From contig MUCU01000049.1 in assembly GCA_002817055.1 (NCBI GenBank), positions 1 through 12,697 of the forward strand: DNA of 12,697 nucleotides, given 5' to 3'. The DNA is from SAR202 cluster bacterium Io17-Chloro-G7 (GTDB lineage Bacteria > Chloroflexota > Dehalococcoidia > UBA3495). This document shows positions 6,154 through 12,697 of this stretch, one piece after another. The notes under the pieces are model-generated. The model had not been told where the DNA came from. It saw nothing but the letters and a program-made list of their open reading frames with translations, and searched no databases. The translations under genes were made by a program, and so were the position numbers. Numbering within the stretch: the first letter of the stretch is position 1; every line of letters starts with the position of its first letter.

Positions 6154-8196
6154 ATGCCCGCAACTGATCCCAAAAACCTTAGAAATATAGCTCTACTCTC
6201 CCACAGCGGGGCAGGTAAGACTTCATTCAGCGAAGCTGCGCTCTTCCACGTGAAGGCCACTACCAGAATTGGCCGCGTTGAGGATGGGAACACGGTTTCC
6301 GATTACGAGCCTGAGGAAGTGAAGAGGGGCGGAAGCGTCCAGACTTCACTGATTGCCTGCGAATGGGACAATAAGAAGATTAATTTCTTGGACACCCCTG
6401 GTTATGAAGACTTCCAGGCCGAGATTTCCGGCGCACTGCGAGTCGTTGAGGGTGCGGCAATTTTGGTGGCGGCTCAATCGGGAGTCGATGTGGGCACGGA
6501 GCGTTCCTGGAATTGGTCCAAAGCTGCTGGCCTACCCAGGATATTTTTGGTCAACAAAATGGACCGGGAAAACGCCAGCTTTGCCAGGTGCGTTGCGGAC
6601 ATTCAAGGGACTTTCGGCAACAATTGTATTCCCCTTCAACTTGTGGATGGCGATGCTGCGGACTTTACGGCCGTCATAGACGTGTTGAGGCCCCCCGCCG
6701 ATGTTCCTGCTTCCTTGGCGACCGAGTTGGAAGCAGCCCGGGAGCGGGTAATTGAAGCCGCCGCTGAGGCCGACGAAGCACTGATCGAGAAATATCTGGA
6801 GGGCGAGGAACTAACCCAGGCTGAGATCGAAAATGGTGTGCGTGCCGCCATCTGGGACGGCAGCCTAGTACCCATCCTAGCCTGCTCGGCTCTAAAGAGC
6901 ATCGGCATTGGCGAGTTCCTAGATGCGGTCCAGAGTTTCATCCCATCTCCCGCCGATGGGACGGCGCCGAAAATGAGCGCCAAGACACCGGATGAAATTA
7001 GTTCGGACCCCAACGCCTCCCTGGCGGCCTTCGTGTTTAAGACCACAGCAGACCCCTTTGTGGGCAAGCTTTCTCTGTTCCGGGTCTACCAAGGCACCAT
7101 CAAAAGCAACTCGGAGGTGTGGAACCCAGTGCGGGAAACATCCGAGAGGATCGGTCAACTATACTTGCCCAGGGGCAAGTCTCAAGATAACGTGACTGAG
7201 GTTATTGCCGGAGATATTGGCGCCATCGGTAAGCTTTCGGAGACGGTGACCGGCGATTCACTGTGCACCCGGGAAGGGTCCGTGGAGTTCGAGCCGATCA
7301 AGTTCCCCGTGGGCTATTACTCCGTTGCGGTCAGTCCGGCCACGAAATCGGACTTGGACAAAATGTCCACTGCGCTGGGTCGGATCGTTGAGGAAGACCC
7401 CACGCTCCGTTTGACCAGGGACGGCAACACCAACCAAACGGTGATCACCGGGTTGGGAGAAGCCCAAATAGACGTTGCTATGGACAAAATACGCCGCAAG
7501 TTCGGCGCCGACCTGAAAGTCCGGTTGCCCAAAGTGGCCTACAAAGAGACGATAACCCAAATTACTCAGATTGAATATCGGCACAAGAAGCAATCCGGCG
7601 GCCACGGACAATACGGACATGTGAAGCTGAGGTTGGAGCCCATGGACCGGACCCAAGGCTTTGAGTTCAAAAGCGAGGTAGTGGGTGGAAGGGTACCCAA
7701 AGAATACATTCCCTCGGTGGAGAAAGGCGTGGTCAAGGCAATGGAAGAGGGTGTCTTGGCTGGTTTCCCGGTTGTGGATGTCAAGGCCGTGATCTACGAT
7801 GGCAGCTTTCACGATGTGGACTCCTCGGGCATGTCCTTCGAGATTGCCGGTAATCAAGCACTACGGAAGGGTATACCGGAAGCCAGCCCAGTTCTGCTGG
7901 AGCCCATCATGAAGATGCGCATCACTGTGCCCGATGCGTATACTGGGGAGGTTATGAGCGACCTTAGCGGGAAACGGGGACGAATTCTAGGGATGAACCC
8001 ACACGATAGCACAACCACAATTGACGCCGAGGCGCCTCTGGCCGAGACACAACGTTACGCTCAAGACCTGCGTTCGTTAACCCAAGGAAGGGGCCAATAC
8101 GAGTTGGAGTTCGACCGCTATGAACAGGTGCCCGCAAACATCGAGCCGAGGGTGATCGAAGATGCCAAGCGGGCTCGGGAAGAGGAATCAGACTAG
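6154..8196 (+). CDS. fusA: Elongation factor G-like translation GTPase (EF-G2 type)
   Basis: This 680-residue protein has all EF-G domains. The G domain holds HSGAGKTS (17-24), switch I KRGGSVQTS (57-65), DTPGYEDF (80-87), NKMD (134-137) and CSALKS. Domain II follows, then domain III with GLGE (433-436) and domain IV with GGHGQYGHVKL and YDGSFHDVDSSG (His553 at the tip loop). The C-terminal domain carries GKRGRILGM. EF-G drives tRNA-mRNA translocation on the ribosome. Tyr84 replaces the catalytic His of the usual DTPGHVDF, and Ser61 takes the place of the switch I Mg-binding Thr. These traits recall the EF-G2 branch (Thermus EF-G-2, actinobacterial FusA2) rather than the main EF-G, so this may be a second copy. 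AGGGGG lies 7 nt before ATG 6154. It stands alone, not with rpsL/rpsG/tuf, which also argues for a paralogue. Confidence 0.9.
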   Translation: MPATDPKNLRNIALLSHSGAGKTSFSEAALFHVKATTRIGRVEDGNTVSDYEPEEVKRGGSVQTSLIACEWDNKKINFLDTPGYEDFQAEISGALRVVEGAAILVAAQSGVDVGTERSWNWSKAAGLPRIFLVNKMDRENASFARCVADIQGTFGNNCIPLQLVDGDAADFTAVIDVLRPPADVPASLATELEAARERVIEAAAEADEALIEKYLEGEELTQAEIENGVRAAIWDGSLVPILACSALKSIGIGEFLDAVQSFIPSPADGTAPKMSAKTPDEISSDPNASLAAFVFKTTADPFVGKLSLFRVYQGTIKSNSEVWNPVRETSERIGQLYLPRGKSQDNVTEVIAGDIGAIGKLSETVTGDSLCTREGSVEFEPIKFPVGYYSVAVSPATKSDLDKMSTALGRIVEEDPTLRLTRDGNTNQTVITGLGEAQIDVAMDKIRRKFGADLKVRLPKVAYKETITQITQIEYRHKKQSGGHGQYGHVKLRLEPMDRTQGFEFKSEVVGGRVPKEYIPSVEKGVVKAMEEGVLAGFPVVDVKAVIYDGSFHDVDSSGMSFEIAGNQALRKGIPEASPVLLEPIMKMRITVPDAYTGEVMSDLSGKRGRILGMNPHDSTTTIDAEAPLAETQRYAQDLRSLTQGRGQYELEFDRYEQVPANIEPRVIEDAKRAREEESD

Positions 8197-8229
8197 TTCA
8201 TCTGGTTTCTCGGCCCAAGACAATGCATC

Positions 8230-8273
8230 CAACTACAAAGGGGCTACGTTAAAACGTAGCCCCTTTGTAGTTG
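8230..8273. terminator. Perfect 20-bp inverted repeat between convergent genes
   Basis: The arm 8230-8249 (beginning CAACTACAAAGG) is exactly complementary to 8254-8273 (ending CCTTTGTAGTTG) around the loop TAAA. It lies 33 nt after the EF-G-like stop and 24 nt from the mutase stop, so it can serve both genes as a bidirectional terminator. There is no clean T-run on either side (CCCTTTA on the + side), which is unusual for such a long stem. Confidence 0.75.
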
Positions 8274-8297
8274 CCCTTTAGCCTGAGGTGATCGGCG

Positions 8298-9953
8298 CTA
8301 GAAACCCCATGATGGATTGTATTCACCGAAGGCGCTGCGGAACACGTCCATCATCTCGCCTAGGGTGGCGTAGGCGTTGACGGCGTCTAGCAAAGGCTGC
8401 ATGAGATTTTCGGAGCCCTGGGCTGCCTGCTCCAATGCGCGTAGCTTTTCGGACACGTCCCGGTTGTCCCTTTGGCGGCGCACCTGATTCAGGCGCTCAA
8501 TCTGGAACTGTTCGCCAGCCCTGTCCACTCTGAGCAAGGGGATGTCCAGAGCGTCGTCGCTGAAGTGCTCGTTGACGCCCACGGTAATCCGTTCCTTCCG
8601 GTCTTCCTCCTGCTGGTACACGTAGGCTGCGTCGGCTATCTCTCTTTGGAAGAAGCCCATCTCCAGGCTGGGGATTACTCCCCCCAAGTCTTCGATACGG
8701 CGGAAATAGTCGTATCCCGCCGATTCCACCTGGTTGGTGAGAGTCTCCAAGAAATAACTGCCTCCCATGGGGTCGACGGTGTCGGTAACGCCGGTCTCGT
8801 GGGCGATGATTTGTTGGGTACGCAAGGCCTGCAAGGCAGCCTCCGCCGAAGGCAATGCCCAGGCTTCGTCCTTCCCATTAGTGTGCAAGGATTGGCATCC
8901 ACCTAACACGGCCGCCAAGGCCTGCAAAGACACCCGGACCACATTGTTATCCGGCTGTTGCGCAGTTAGGCTTGCCCCCGAGGTCTGGGCATGAAAGCGG
9001 AGGGTCTGTGAGCGGGGGTTTTTGGCGTTAAATGTCTCCTGCATCTCTTGGGCCCAAATTTTCCGTGCCGCCCTGAACTTGGCAATCTCTTCAAAGAAGT
9101 TGTTGTGCGCATTGAAGAAGAAGCTCAGCTTGGGTGCGAATTGGTCAATATCCAATCCCCGTTCTAAGGAATGACGGACGTACTCGAATCCATCGGCGAG
9201 GGTGAAGGCCAATTCCTGGATGGCCGTGGAGCCAGCCTCGCGGATGTGATATCCGCTGACGCTAATTGGGTTCCATTTGGGCAAGTGCTTGGTGGCAAAC
9301 TCCACCGTGTCAACCACCAGGCGCATGGAAGGCCCCGGCGGGAAGATGTATTCGTTTTGAGCGATGTATTCTTTTAGAATATCGTTCTGAAGCGTGCCTC
9401 CCAGGTTTTGCAAAGAAGCGCCTTGCTTTTGAGCGACGGCGATATACATGGCCCAGATGATCGCCGCAGGGGCGTTGATGGTCATGGAGGTGGTGACTTG
9501 GTCCAAGGGAATCCCGTCGAATAGAGCCTCCATGTCCGCCAGAGACGAGACAGCCACGCCGCATTTGCCGAATTCGCCGGCGGCCCTTGGGTCATCGGTA
9601 TCGTAGCCGTATAGAGAAGGCATATCGAAGGCCACACTTAATCCGGTTTGCCCGTTGCCCAGCAGGAACTTGAAGCGTTCGTTGGTTTCTTCGGGCCGTC
9701 CGAAGCCAGCAAACATGCGCATGGTCCAGAGACGGCTACGGTATCCCGTCGGGTGAATCCCCCTAAGAAAGGGGTACTGGCCGGGCAGGCCGATGTCTTT
9801 AGAATTGCCCGCACCGTCTAGGTTTTCAGGCGTATAGGTCGGCTCGACCTCAATTTGCGAGGGGGTCTTAAAGACGGTTTTGAGCTCGCTGGCTTTCTGC
9901 GGCTCTGAGGGACCTCGTCCGCCCGGATTCTGTCGTTCTTCGGCTGAAGTCAA
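8298..9953 (-). CDS. Methylmalonyl-CoA mutase large (catalytic barrel) subunit
   Basis: This 551-residue TIM-barrel subunit belongs to the B12-dependent acyl-CoA mutases (often named mcmA1). These interconvert methylmalonyl-CoA and succinyl-CoA in propionate and branched-chain catabolism. Seen: [20 protein letters not shown] (60-79), [18 protein letters not shown] (101-118), PSMR (208-211), SGYHIREAG (233-241), [36 protein letters not shown] and [10 protein letters not shown]. Tyr71 and Arg211 sit where P. shermanii mutase has Tyr89 and Arg207, the carboxylate-binding pair. Isobutyryl-CoA mutase has Phe and Gln there, so methylmalonyl-CoA is the likely substrate. Tyr235-His236 match the active-site Tyr-His. 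The cobalamin-binding domain (DxHxxG) is missing, so a separate small subunit must exist elsewhere. The start TTG 9953 has AGGAG 6 nt upstream. The first 35 or so residues are a loose polar extension. Confidence 0.93.
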   Translation of the reverse strand: MTSAEERQNPGGRGPSEPQKASELKTVFKTPSQIEVEPTYTPENLDGAGNSKDIGLPGQYPFLRGIHPTGYRSRLWTMRMFAGFGRPEETNERFKFLLGNGQTGLSVAFDMPSLYGYDTDDPRAAGEFGKCGVAVSSLADMEALFDGIPLDQVTTSMTINAPAAIIWAMYIAVAQKQGASLQNLGGTLQNDILKEYIAQNEYIFPPGPSMRLVVDTVEFATKHLPKWNPISVSGYHIREAGSTAIQELAFTLADGFEYVRHSLERGLDIDQFAPKLSFFFNAHNNFFEEIAKFRAARKIWAQEMQETFNAKNPRSQTLRFHAQTSGASLTAQQPDNNVVRVSLQALAAVLGGCQSLHTNGKDEAWALPSAEAALQALRTQQIIAHETGVTDTVDPMGGSYFLETLTNQVESAGYDYFRRIEDLGGVIPSLEMGFFQREIADAAYVYQQEEDRKERITVGVNEHFSDDALDIPLLRVDRAGEQFQIERLNQVRRQRDNRDVSEKLRALEQAAQGSENLMQPLLDAVNAYATLGEMMDVFRSAFGEYNPSWGF

Positions 9954-10018
9954 TTTCGGCTCCTACGTAGGGGAGTTATTCGTTCTTGGGATGGAGTTCG
10001 CGGCTGCTGATGTCGCAT

Positions 10019-10052
10019 GGAATAACCGGTCCGGCGCCAGTACCGTTATTCC
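10019..10052. promoter_or_regulatory. Inverted repeat over the mutase transcription start
   Basis: GGAATAAC (10019-10026) is exactly complementary to GTTATTCC (10045-10052). After a single bulged C, GGT/ACC (10028-10030 with 10042-10044) continues the stem around an 11-nt loop. The repeat begins immediately downstream of the -10 box of the mutase promoter, so it could be an operator or a 5'-end hairpin in the transcript. Confidence 0.5.
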
Positions 10053-10053
10053 C

Positions 10054-10082
10054 AGTCTAGGGTGGCGGATAATTGGTGTCAA
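10054..10082 (-). promoter_or_regulatory. Promoter of the methylmalonyl-CoA mutase gene
   Basis: On the minus strand TTGACA (10082-10077) is perfect. After a 17-bp spacer comes TAGACT (10059-10054), 4 of 6 to TATAAT. Transcription would start near 10047, about 95 nt before the TTG start codon. Confidence 0.6.
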
Positions 10083-10221
10083 CGATTACGAACGATGGGA
10101 AACCTCGGTTCCATGGGTCCTGAGCTAGTCGAAAGGGTCCTTCTTTGATAATATGGTTCGACGAGCTGACCACGAACGGGGTTAGAGCCGGCGGCTTTAA
10201 GCAGCGATCATATAGAAGAGG

Positions 10222-10244
10222 CTGTCAGGGTATGAGACCGACAG
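10222..10244 (-). terminator. Candidate terminator downstream of tyrS
   Basis: Read on the minus strand, CTGTCGG pairs with CTGACAG (seven pairs, one G-T) around 9 nt. It is followed by the pyrimidine-rich CCTCTTCT. It lies about 30 nt beyond the tyrS stop codon. The stem is short and the tail imperfect. Confidence 0.35.
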
Positions 10245-10274
10245 GAGACACTCGGGAAAGGTACAGGGGTCGGA

Positions 10275-11546
10275 CTAACCTTCCACGAGGCGGACGAACC
10301 TTCGGCTGCCACGTCTCAATACGTCCCCGGTACTCAGGTCTTGCACTGATGATATTGCGGAAAGCCTTTGCGATTCCCCGGATTGAGTGATCAATTCGAT
10401 GGCGCCGTCCCTCAGAAGTCGCTTCGCTTCAGTATTGCTAGAAGCTATGCCAGCCTCCGTCAGCAGCAAGGGCAATTTAGATGCGGGAGTTCCCACAGGT
10501 TCTTCCGATGATCCAGGAGGGCCTGAGAAATATGAATCACTCTTGTATCCCGAGAAGTTGAACCCAGGAATATCTTCAGGAAGGCTTCGTCCTTGTACTA
10601 CTTGCTCAAAATTGGCTTGAGCCGCATCCGCCAACTTGCCGTCGTGGAACTGGCCCGTAATTTCCAAGGCCAATCGTTTTTTCAGGTTCATGGGATTAAC
10701 CGACTGGGCCTCAAGGTCCCGGCGCATACCGGCCAGTTCCTCGTCGGGAGCATCGGTCAAATACTCGAAATACGACACAATCGACCCGTCAGGCAGGGAC
10801 ATGAGTTTGCCGTACATATCGTTTGGCGGTTCTTCCACCGAAACGTAGTTGTCCAGACTCTTGCTCATCTTCATCACGCCGTCGGTACCCACCAATATCG
10901 GCATCATGAAAAGTTGTTGTGGCCTTTGGCCCTCTTTTTCCTGAAGCTCTCGGCCAACAAGCAGGTTGAACTTCTGGTCGGTGCCGCCGAACTCCACGTC
11001 GGAATTAATCATCACCGAGTCATAGGCTTGCAGCAAAGGGTAAAGCAACTCGGTAATGGCAATGGGCCGATGCTCTTGAAAGCGCAGGGCAAAGTCGGCT
11101 CTTTGTAGGAACTGGGAGACGGTAAACTTGCTAGTCAGGCGGATAACGTCTTCCAAGGTAAATTTGCCAAACCATTCGCTTTGCCAGACCACCTCGGCCC
11201 GGTCTTTGTCGACGACCTTGAAAAACTGACGCAGGTAAGATTCGGCGTTACTGATAACCTCTTGGTGGGTCAACATAGGGCGTGTCGCCGATTGACCGCT
11301 GGGGTCGCCGATTTGGGCCGTCCAATCGCCCACAATGAGGATAACTTTATGGCCCAGTTCCTGTAGCTGGCGGAGCTTTCGCAGGCCGACCACATGGCCC
11401 AGATGAATGTCGGGGCGGCTGGGGTCGAACCCCATCTTCAAGCGCAGGGGTTCCCCCAGTTGCAACAAGCGGACGAACTCTTCGTAGGAGATTATTTCGC
11501 TGACCCCACGGCGGGTTATCCGGTCTATGGTTAGATCGTCAAGCAA
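10275..11546 (-). CDS. tyrS: Tyrosine--tRNA ligase (TyrRS)
   Basis: This 423-residue class Ic aminoacyl-tRNA synthetase charges tRNA-Tyr with tyrosine. The Rossmann domain carries KMGFDPSRPDIHLGH, with the HIGH-type motif HLGH at 48-51, followed by GDWTAQIGDPSG (73-84). The tyrosine-binding region includes LLYPLLQAYDSVMI and the FGGTDQKFN block. The KMSKS motif is intact at 226-230. The C-terminal S4 RNA-binding domain begins near 355 (LLLTEAGIASSNTEAKRLLRDGAIEL). The wording around HLGH and the GHKVILIVGD segment matches the type 2 (TyrZ-like) bacterial enzymes more than the E. coli type. The start is TTG 11546, with GAGG about 8 nt upstream. No ATG or GTG is available in the short stretch above it. 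The gene lies 42 nt behind ribF and is probably co-transcribed with it. No T-box leader is seen in that gap. Confidence 0.95.
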   Translation of the reverse strand: MLDDLTIDRITRRGVSEIISYEEFVRLLQLGEPLRLKMGFDPSRPDIHLGHVVGLRKLRQLQELGHKVILIVGDWTAQIGDPSGQSATRPMLTHQEVISNAESYLRQFFKVVDKDRAEVVWQSEWFGKFTLEDVIRLTSKFTVSQFLQRADFALRFQEHRPIAITELLYPLLQAYDSVMINSDVEFGGTDQKFNLLVGRELQEKEGQRPQQLFMMPILVGTDGVMKMSKSLDNYVSVEEPPNDMYGKLMSLPDGSIVSYFEYLTDAPDEELAGMRRDLEAQSVNPMNLKKRLALEITGQFHDGKLADAAQANFEQVVQGRSLPEDIPGFNFSGYKSDSYFSGPPGSSEEPVGTPASKLPLLLTEAGIASSNTEAKRLLRDGAIELITQSGESQRLSAISSVQDLSTGDVLRRGSRRFVRLVEG

Positions 11547-11588
11547 CTCGGTGACCTCGTATAACAGTCTTGTGGGACAAATGGTTCA

Positions 11589-12527
11589 TCAACTAGGTAG
11601 GGTGCCTCGGTCTTGCTCCAATATCCTTCGAGAGTCTTCGACGTCCTGATTAATTTTCTGGATAAGTTCTTCGACGCCAGAGAATTTTTCCTGGTCCCGT
11701 AGTTTGCTTACGAATTCGACGCAAAGTTGTTTGCCATAAATTTCTTGGTCGAAATCTATCAAGTGGACTTCTACCAATCGTTCCGCCAGGTTAAACGTGG
11801 GCCGGATGCCAATGCTGGTTGCGGTCGGGTAGCGGACGCCGTCGATTATGGCCCAGGCGGCATAGATTGCGTCTCCGGGCAAGAGGCGACGGTCGTCCAG
11901 TTTCAAGTTGGCGGTGGGGAAACCCAACTCGCGGCCCCGATGGTCTCCGTGGACGACTTCTCCGGTTAGCGAGTACTTCCGGCCCAGCATACTCGCGCTG
12001 GCGCCTACGTCGCCTTGAGATACGCTGCTGCGGATTAGGCGGCTCTTTACGGGTTGTCCGTCCAAAGAGAAGGAATCTGCGGTTTCCACCCAGAATCCTA
12101 ATTCGTCACCGCGTTTCTTCAGGAATTCCAGGTTGCCCTCGCGGTTCCGCCCCAACCCTGTGTCGGGGCCTATAACCAGCCCGCGCATGCCCAGACTGTC
12201 GAATAATATCGAGGTGAAATCGTGCGCGCTTATCTGGGACAGTTCCTCGGTGAATTCCAAGCTGACCACGGCCTCCACGCCTTGAGCTTTAAGGAGGTCG
12301 GCTTTCGTTTCCGGTGTAGTTAAATGGCCTATGGTTGTGCCCGGGCGCAGCACCGTCACCGGGTGGTTGCTGAAGGTGAGCACCAGAGGAATCAAGGGAG
12401 GCCTGGTAAGCTCGACCAAACGCTTTAGCAGGTGGCAGTGGCCAAGATGGACTCCATCGAAAACGCCGAGCGTTAGGACGGTCTGTTTATCTGGTGCTGC
12501 ATCGGCCAGCAACTGGCGAAAGCTCAT
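11589..12527 (-). CDS. ribF: Bifunctional riboflavin kinase / FAD synthetase
   Basis: This 312-residue RibF phosphorylates riboflavin to FMN and adenylates FMN to FAD in the cytosol. The N-terminal nucleotidyltransferase half has GVFDGVHLGH (21-30), TFSNHP (51-56), GPDTGLGRNREGN (120-132) and VKSRLIRSSVSQGDV (160-174). The C-terminal flavokinase half has GRELGFPTANL (198-208), SIGIRPTF (238-245), a conserved Glu in VEVHLIDFD (252-260), and FVSKLRDQEKFSG (272-284). Length is normal for the family. The start ATG 12527 fits the family N-terminus, although the preceding bases (GGACACAAGACCGGA) hold no clear AGGAGG. It is the first gene of a probable ribF-tyrS unit. It supplies the flavin cofactor needed by flavoenzymes generally, with no specific link to its neighbours here. 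Confidence 0.95.
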   Translation of the reverse strand: MSFRQLLADAAPDKQTVLTLGVFDGVHLGHCHLLKRLVELTRPPLIPLVLTFSNHPVTVLRPGTTIGHLTTPETKADLLKAQGVEAVVSLEFTEELSQISAHDFTSILFDSLGMRGLVIGPDTGLGRNREGNLEFLKKRGDELGFWVETADSFSLDGQPVKSRLIRSSVSQGDVGASASMLGRKYSLTGEVVHGDHRGRELGFPTANLKLDDRRLLPGDAIYAAWAIIDGVRYPTATSIGIRPTFNLAERLVEVHLIDFDQEIYGKQLCVEFVSKLRDQEKFSGVEELIQKINQDVEDSRRILEQDRGTLPS

Positions 12528-12544
12528 TCCGGTCTTGTGTCCTT

Positions 12545-12574
12545 TGGTGCCAAGGTTATTATGGTGCCAAGGTT
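12545..12574. repeat. 13-bp direct repeat upstream of ribF
   Basis: TGGTGCCAAGGTT occurs at 12545-12557 and 12562-12574, a period of 17. Each copy contains the near-palindromic core GGTGCC, and the first reads TTGGTGCCAA. The pair ends 18 nt before the ribF start codon, so it would be in the leader of the mRNA or act as a paired protein site. Confidence 0.75.
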
Positions 12575-12578
12575 CTAA

Positions 12579-12615
12579 AATTTACTATTTGCTCTGAAGT
12601 GTAATCTAGTAAATT
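12579..12615. promoter_or_regulatory. 9-bp inverted repeat, possible ribF promoter/operator
   Basis: AATTTACTA (12579-12587) is exactly complementary to TAGTAAATT (12607-12615), with 19 nt between. On the minus strand the distal arm contains TTTACT. An AATAGT lies 18 bp further, partly in the proximal arm, so a weak promoter could be built on the two arms. Both boxes are only 4 of 6. Confidence 0.45.
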
Positions 12616-12697
12616 ACCGGCGTGAGCGGGACCGATAACGATGATAAAAGGACTGCCCTTGGTCGGCCCTCGAAGCGCCAGTCAAGGGTACAGTGTA
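12616..12697. other. Right edge of window, content undecided
   Basis: Open frames run off the edge on both strands. On the plus strand, GTG 12622 (MSGTDNDDKRTALGRPSK) or ATG 12641 could start a gene divergent from ribF, but neither has a good ribosome site. On the minus strand a frame ends at TAG about 12609, and another ends near 12616. None is recognisable, and the piece is too short to decide. Confidence 0.3.

Larger units (their letters stand above)
9954..10274. other. Intergenic region between tyrS and the mutase gene
   Basis: This stretch holds the mutase ribosome site (AGGAG 9960-9964), a promoter at 10054-10082, an inverted repeat at 10019-10052 and a hairpin downstream of tyrS. I looked for a cobalamin riboswitch because the mutase uses B12, and found no B12-box-like sequence. 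A frame at 10145-10390 runs into tyrS antisense and is not supported. Confidence 0.5.

Noticed and set aside
9954..10274. Cobalamin riboswitch before the B12-dependent mutase
   Set aside because: No B12-box-like sequence could be found on the minus strand, and the promoter and inverted repeat account for the main structure.
10145..10390. 81-codon frame overlapping the tyrS 3' end on the + strand
   Set aside because: It is antisense to the S4 domain of tyrS, has no motif, and starts without a ribosome site.

Overview
The window looks like a chromosomal segment of a bacterium, most likely a member of the Chloroflexota (Dehalococcoidia/SAR202-like). That placement is an inference. It rests on mid-50s %GC by eye, frequent TTG/GTG starts with AGGAG-type ribosome sites, and the gene mix: a lone CoxL/XdhA-type molybdenum hydroxylase subunit, a carboxymuconolactone-decarboxylase-like protein, a stand-alone Lrp/AsnC effector domain, RidA, a split methylmalonyl-CoA mutase and an EF-G2-like factor. 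No rRNA, tRNA, CRISPR array, transposase or phage gene was found.

Left part (1-4627, + strand): a 757-residue molybdopterin-binding subunit of the xanthine dehydrogenase/aldehyde oxidase family, closed by a strong terminator; a carboxymuconolactone decarboxylase family protein; a dual-OB-domain gene that is broken by a frameshift; and a small ferredoxin-fold (EthD/DUF4286-like) protein. The first two and the small protein fit catabolism of organic compounds, but no partner subunits or pathway neighbours are present to name a substrate.

Middle (4628-6153): a minus-strand pair, RidA then a stand-alone Lrp/AsnC ligand-binding (RAM/SMART) domain. It is driven by a promoter with both hexamers at perfect consensus (TTGACA, 16 bp, TATAAT) and a palindrome lying on the expected start site. 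A gene-free stretch of about 850 bases follows. It carries this promoter, a 13-bp tandem repeat containing TTGACA, and the leader of the next gene.

Right part (6154-12697): an EF-G-like translation GTPase (+) converges on the large subunit of B12-dependent methylmalonyl-CoA mutase (-), with a perfect 20-bp inverted repeat between them. Upstream of the mutase lie tyrS and ribF, both on the minus strand and 42 nt apart, probably co-transcribed as ribF-tyrS. The last 170 bases hold the ribF upstream region with a 13-bp direct repeat and a 9-bp inverted repeat. Any gene beyond the right edge cannot be called.

Most of the window is ordinary metabolism and housekeeping. The clearest unusual points are the frameshifted dual-OB gene, the orphan molybdenum hydroxylase subunit with an altered cofactor loop, the palindromes over the RidA and mutase promoters, and several short direct repeats between genes. 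I did not see a convincing new multi-gene system.
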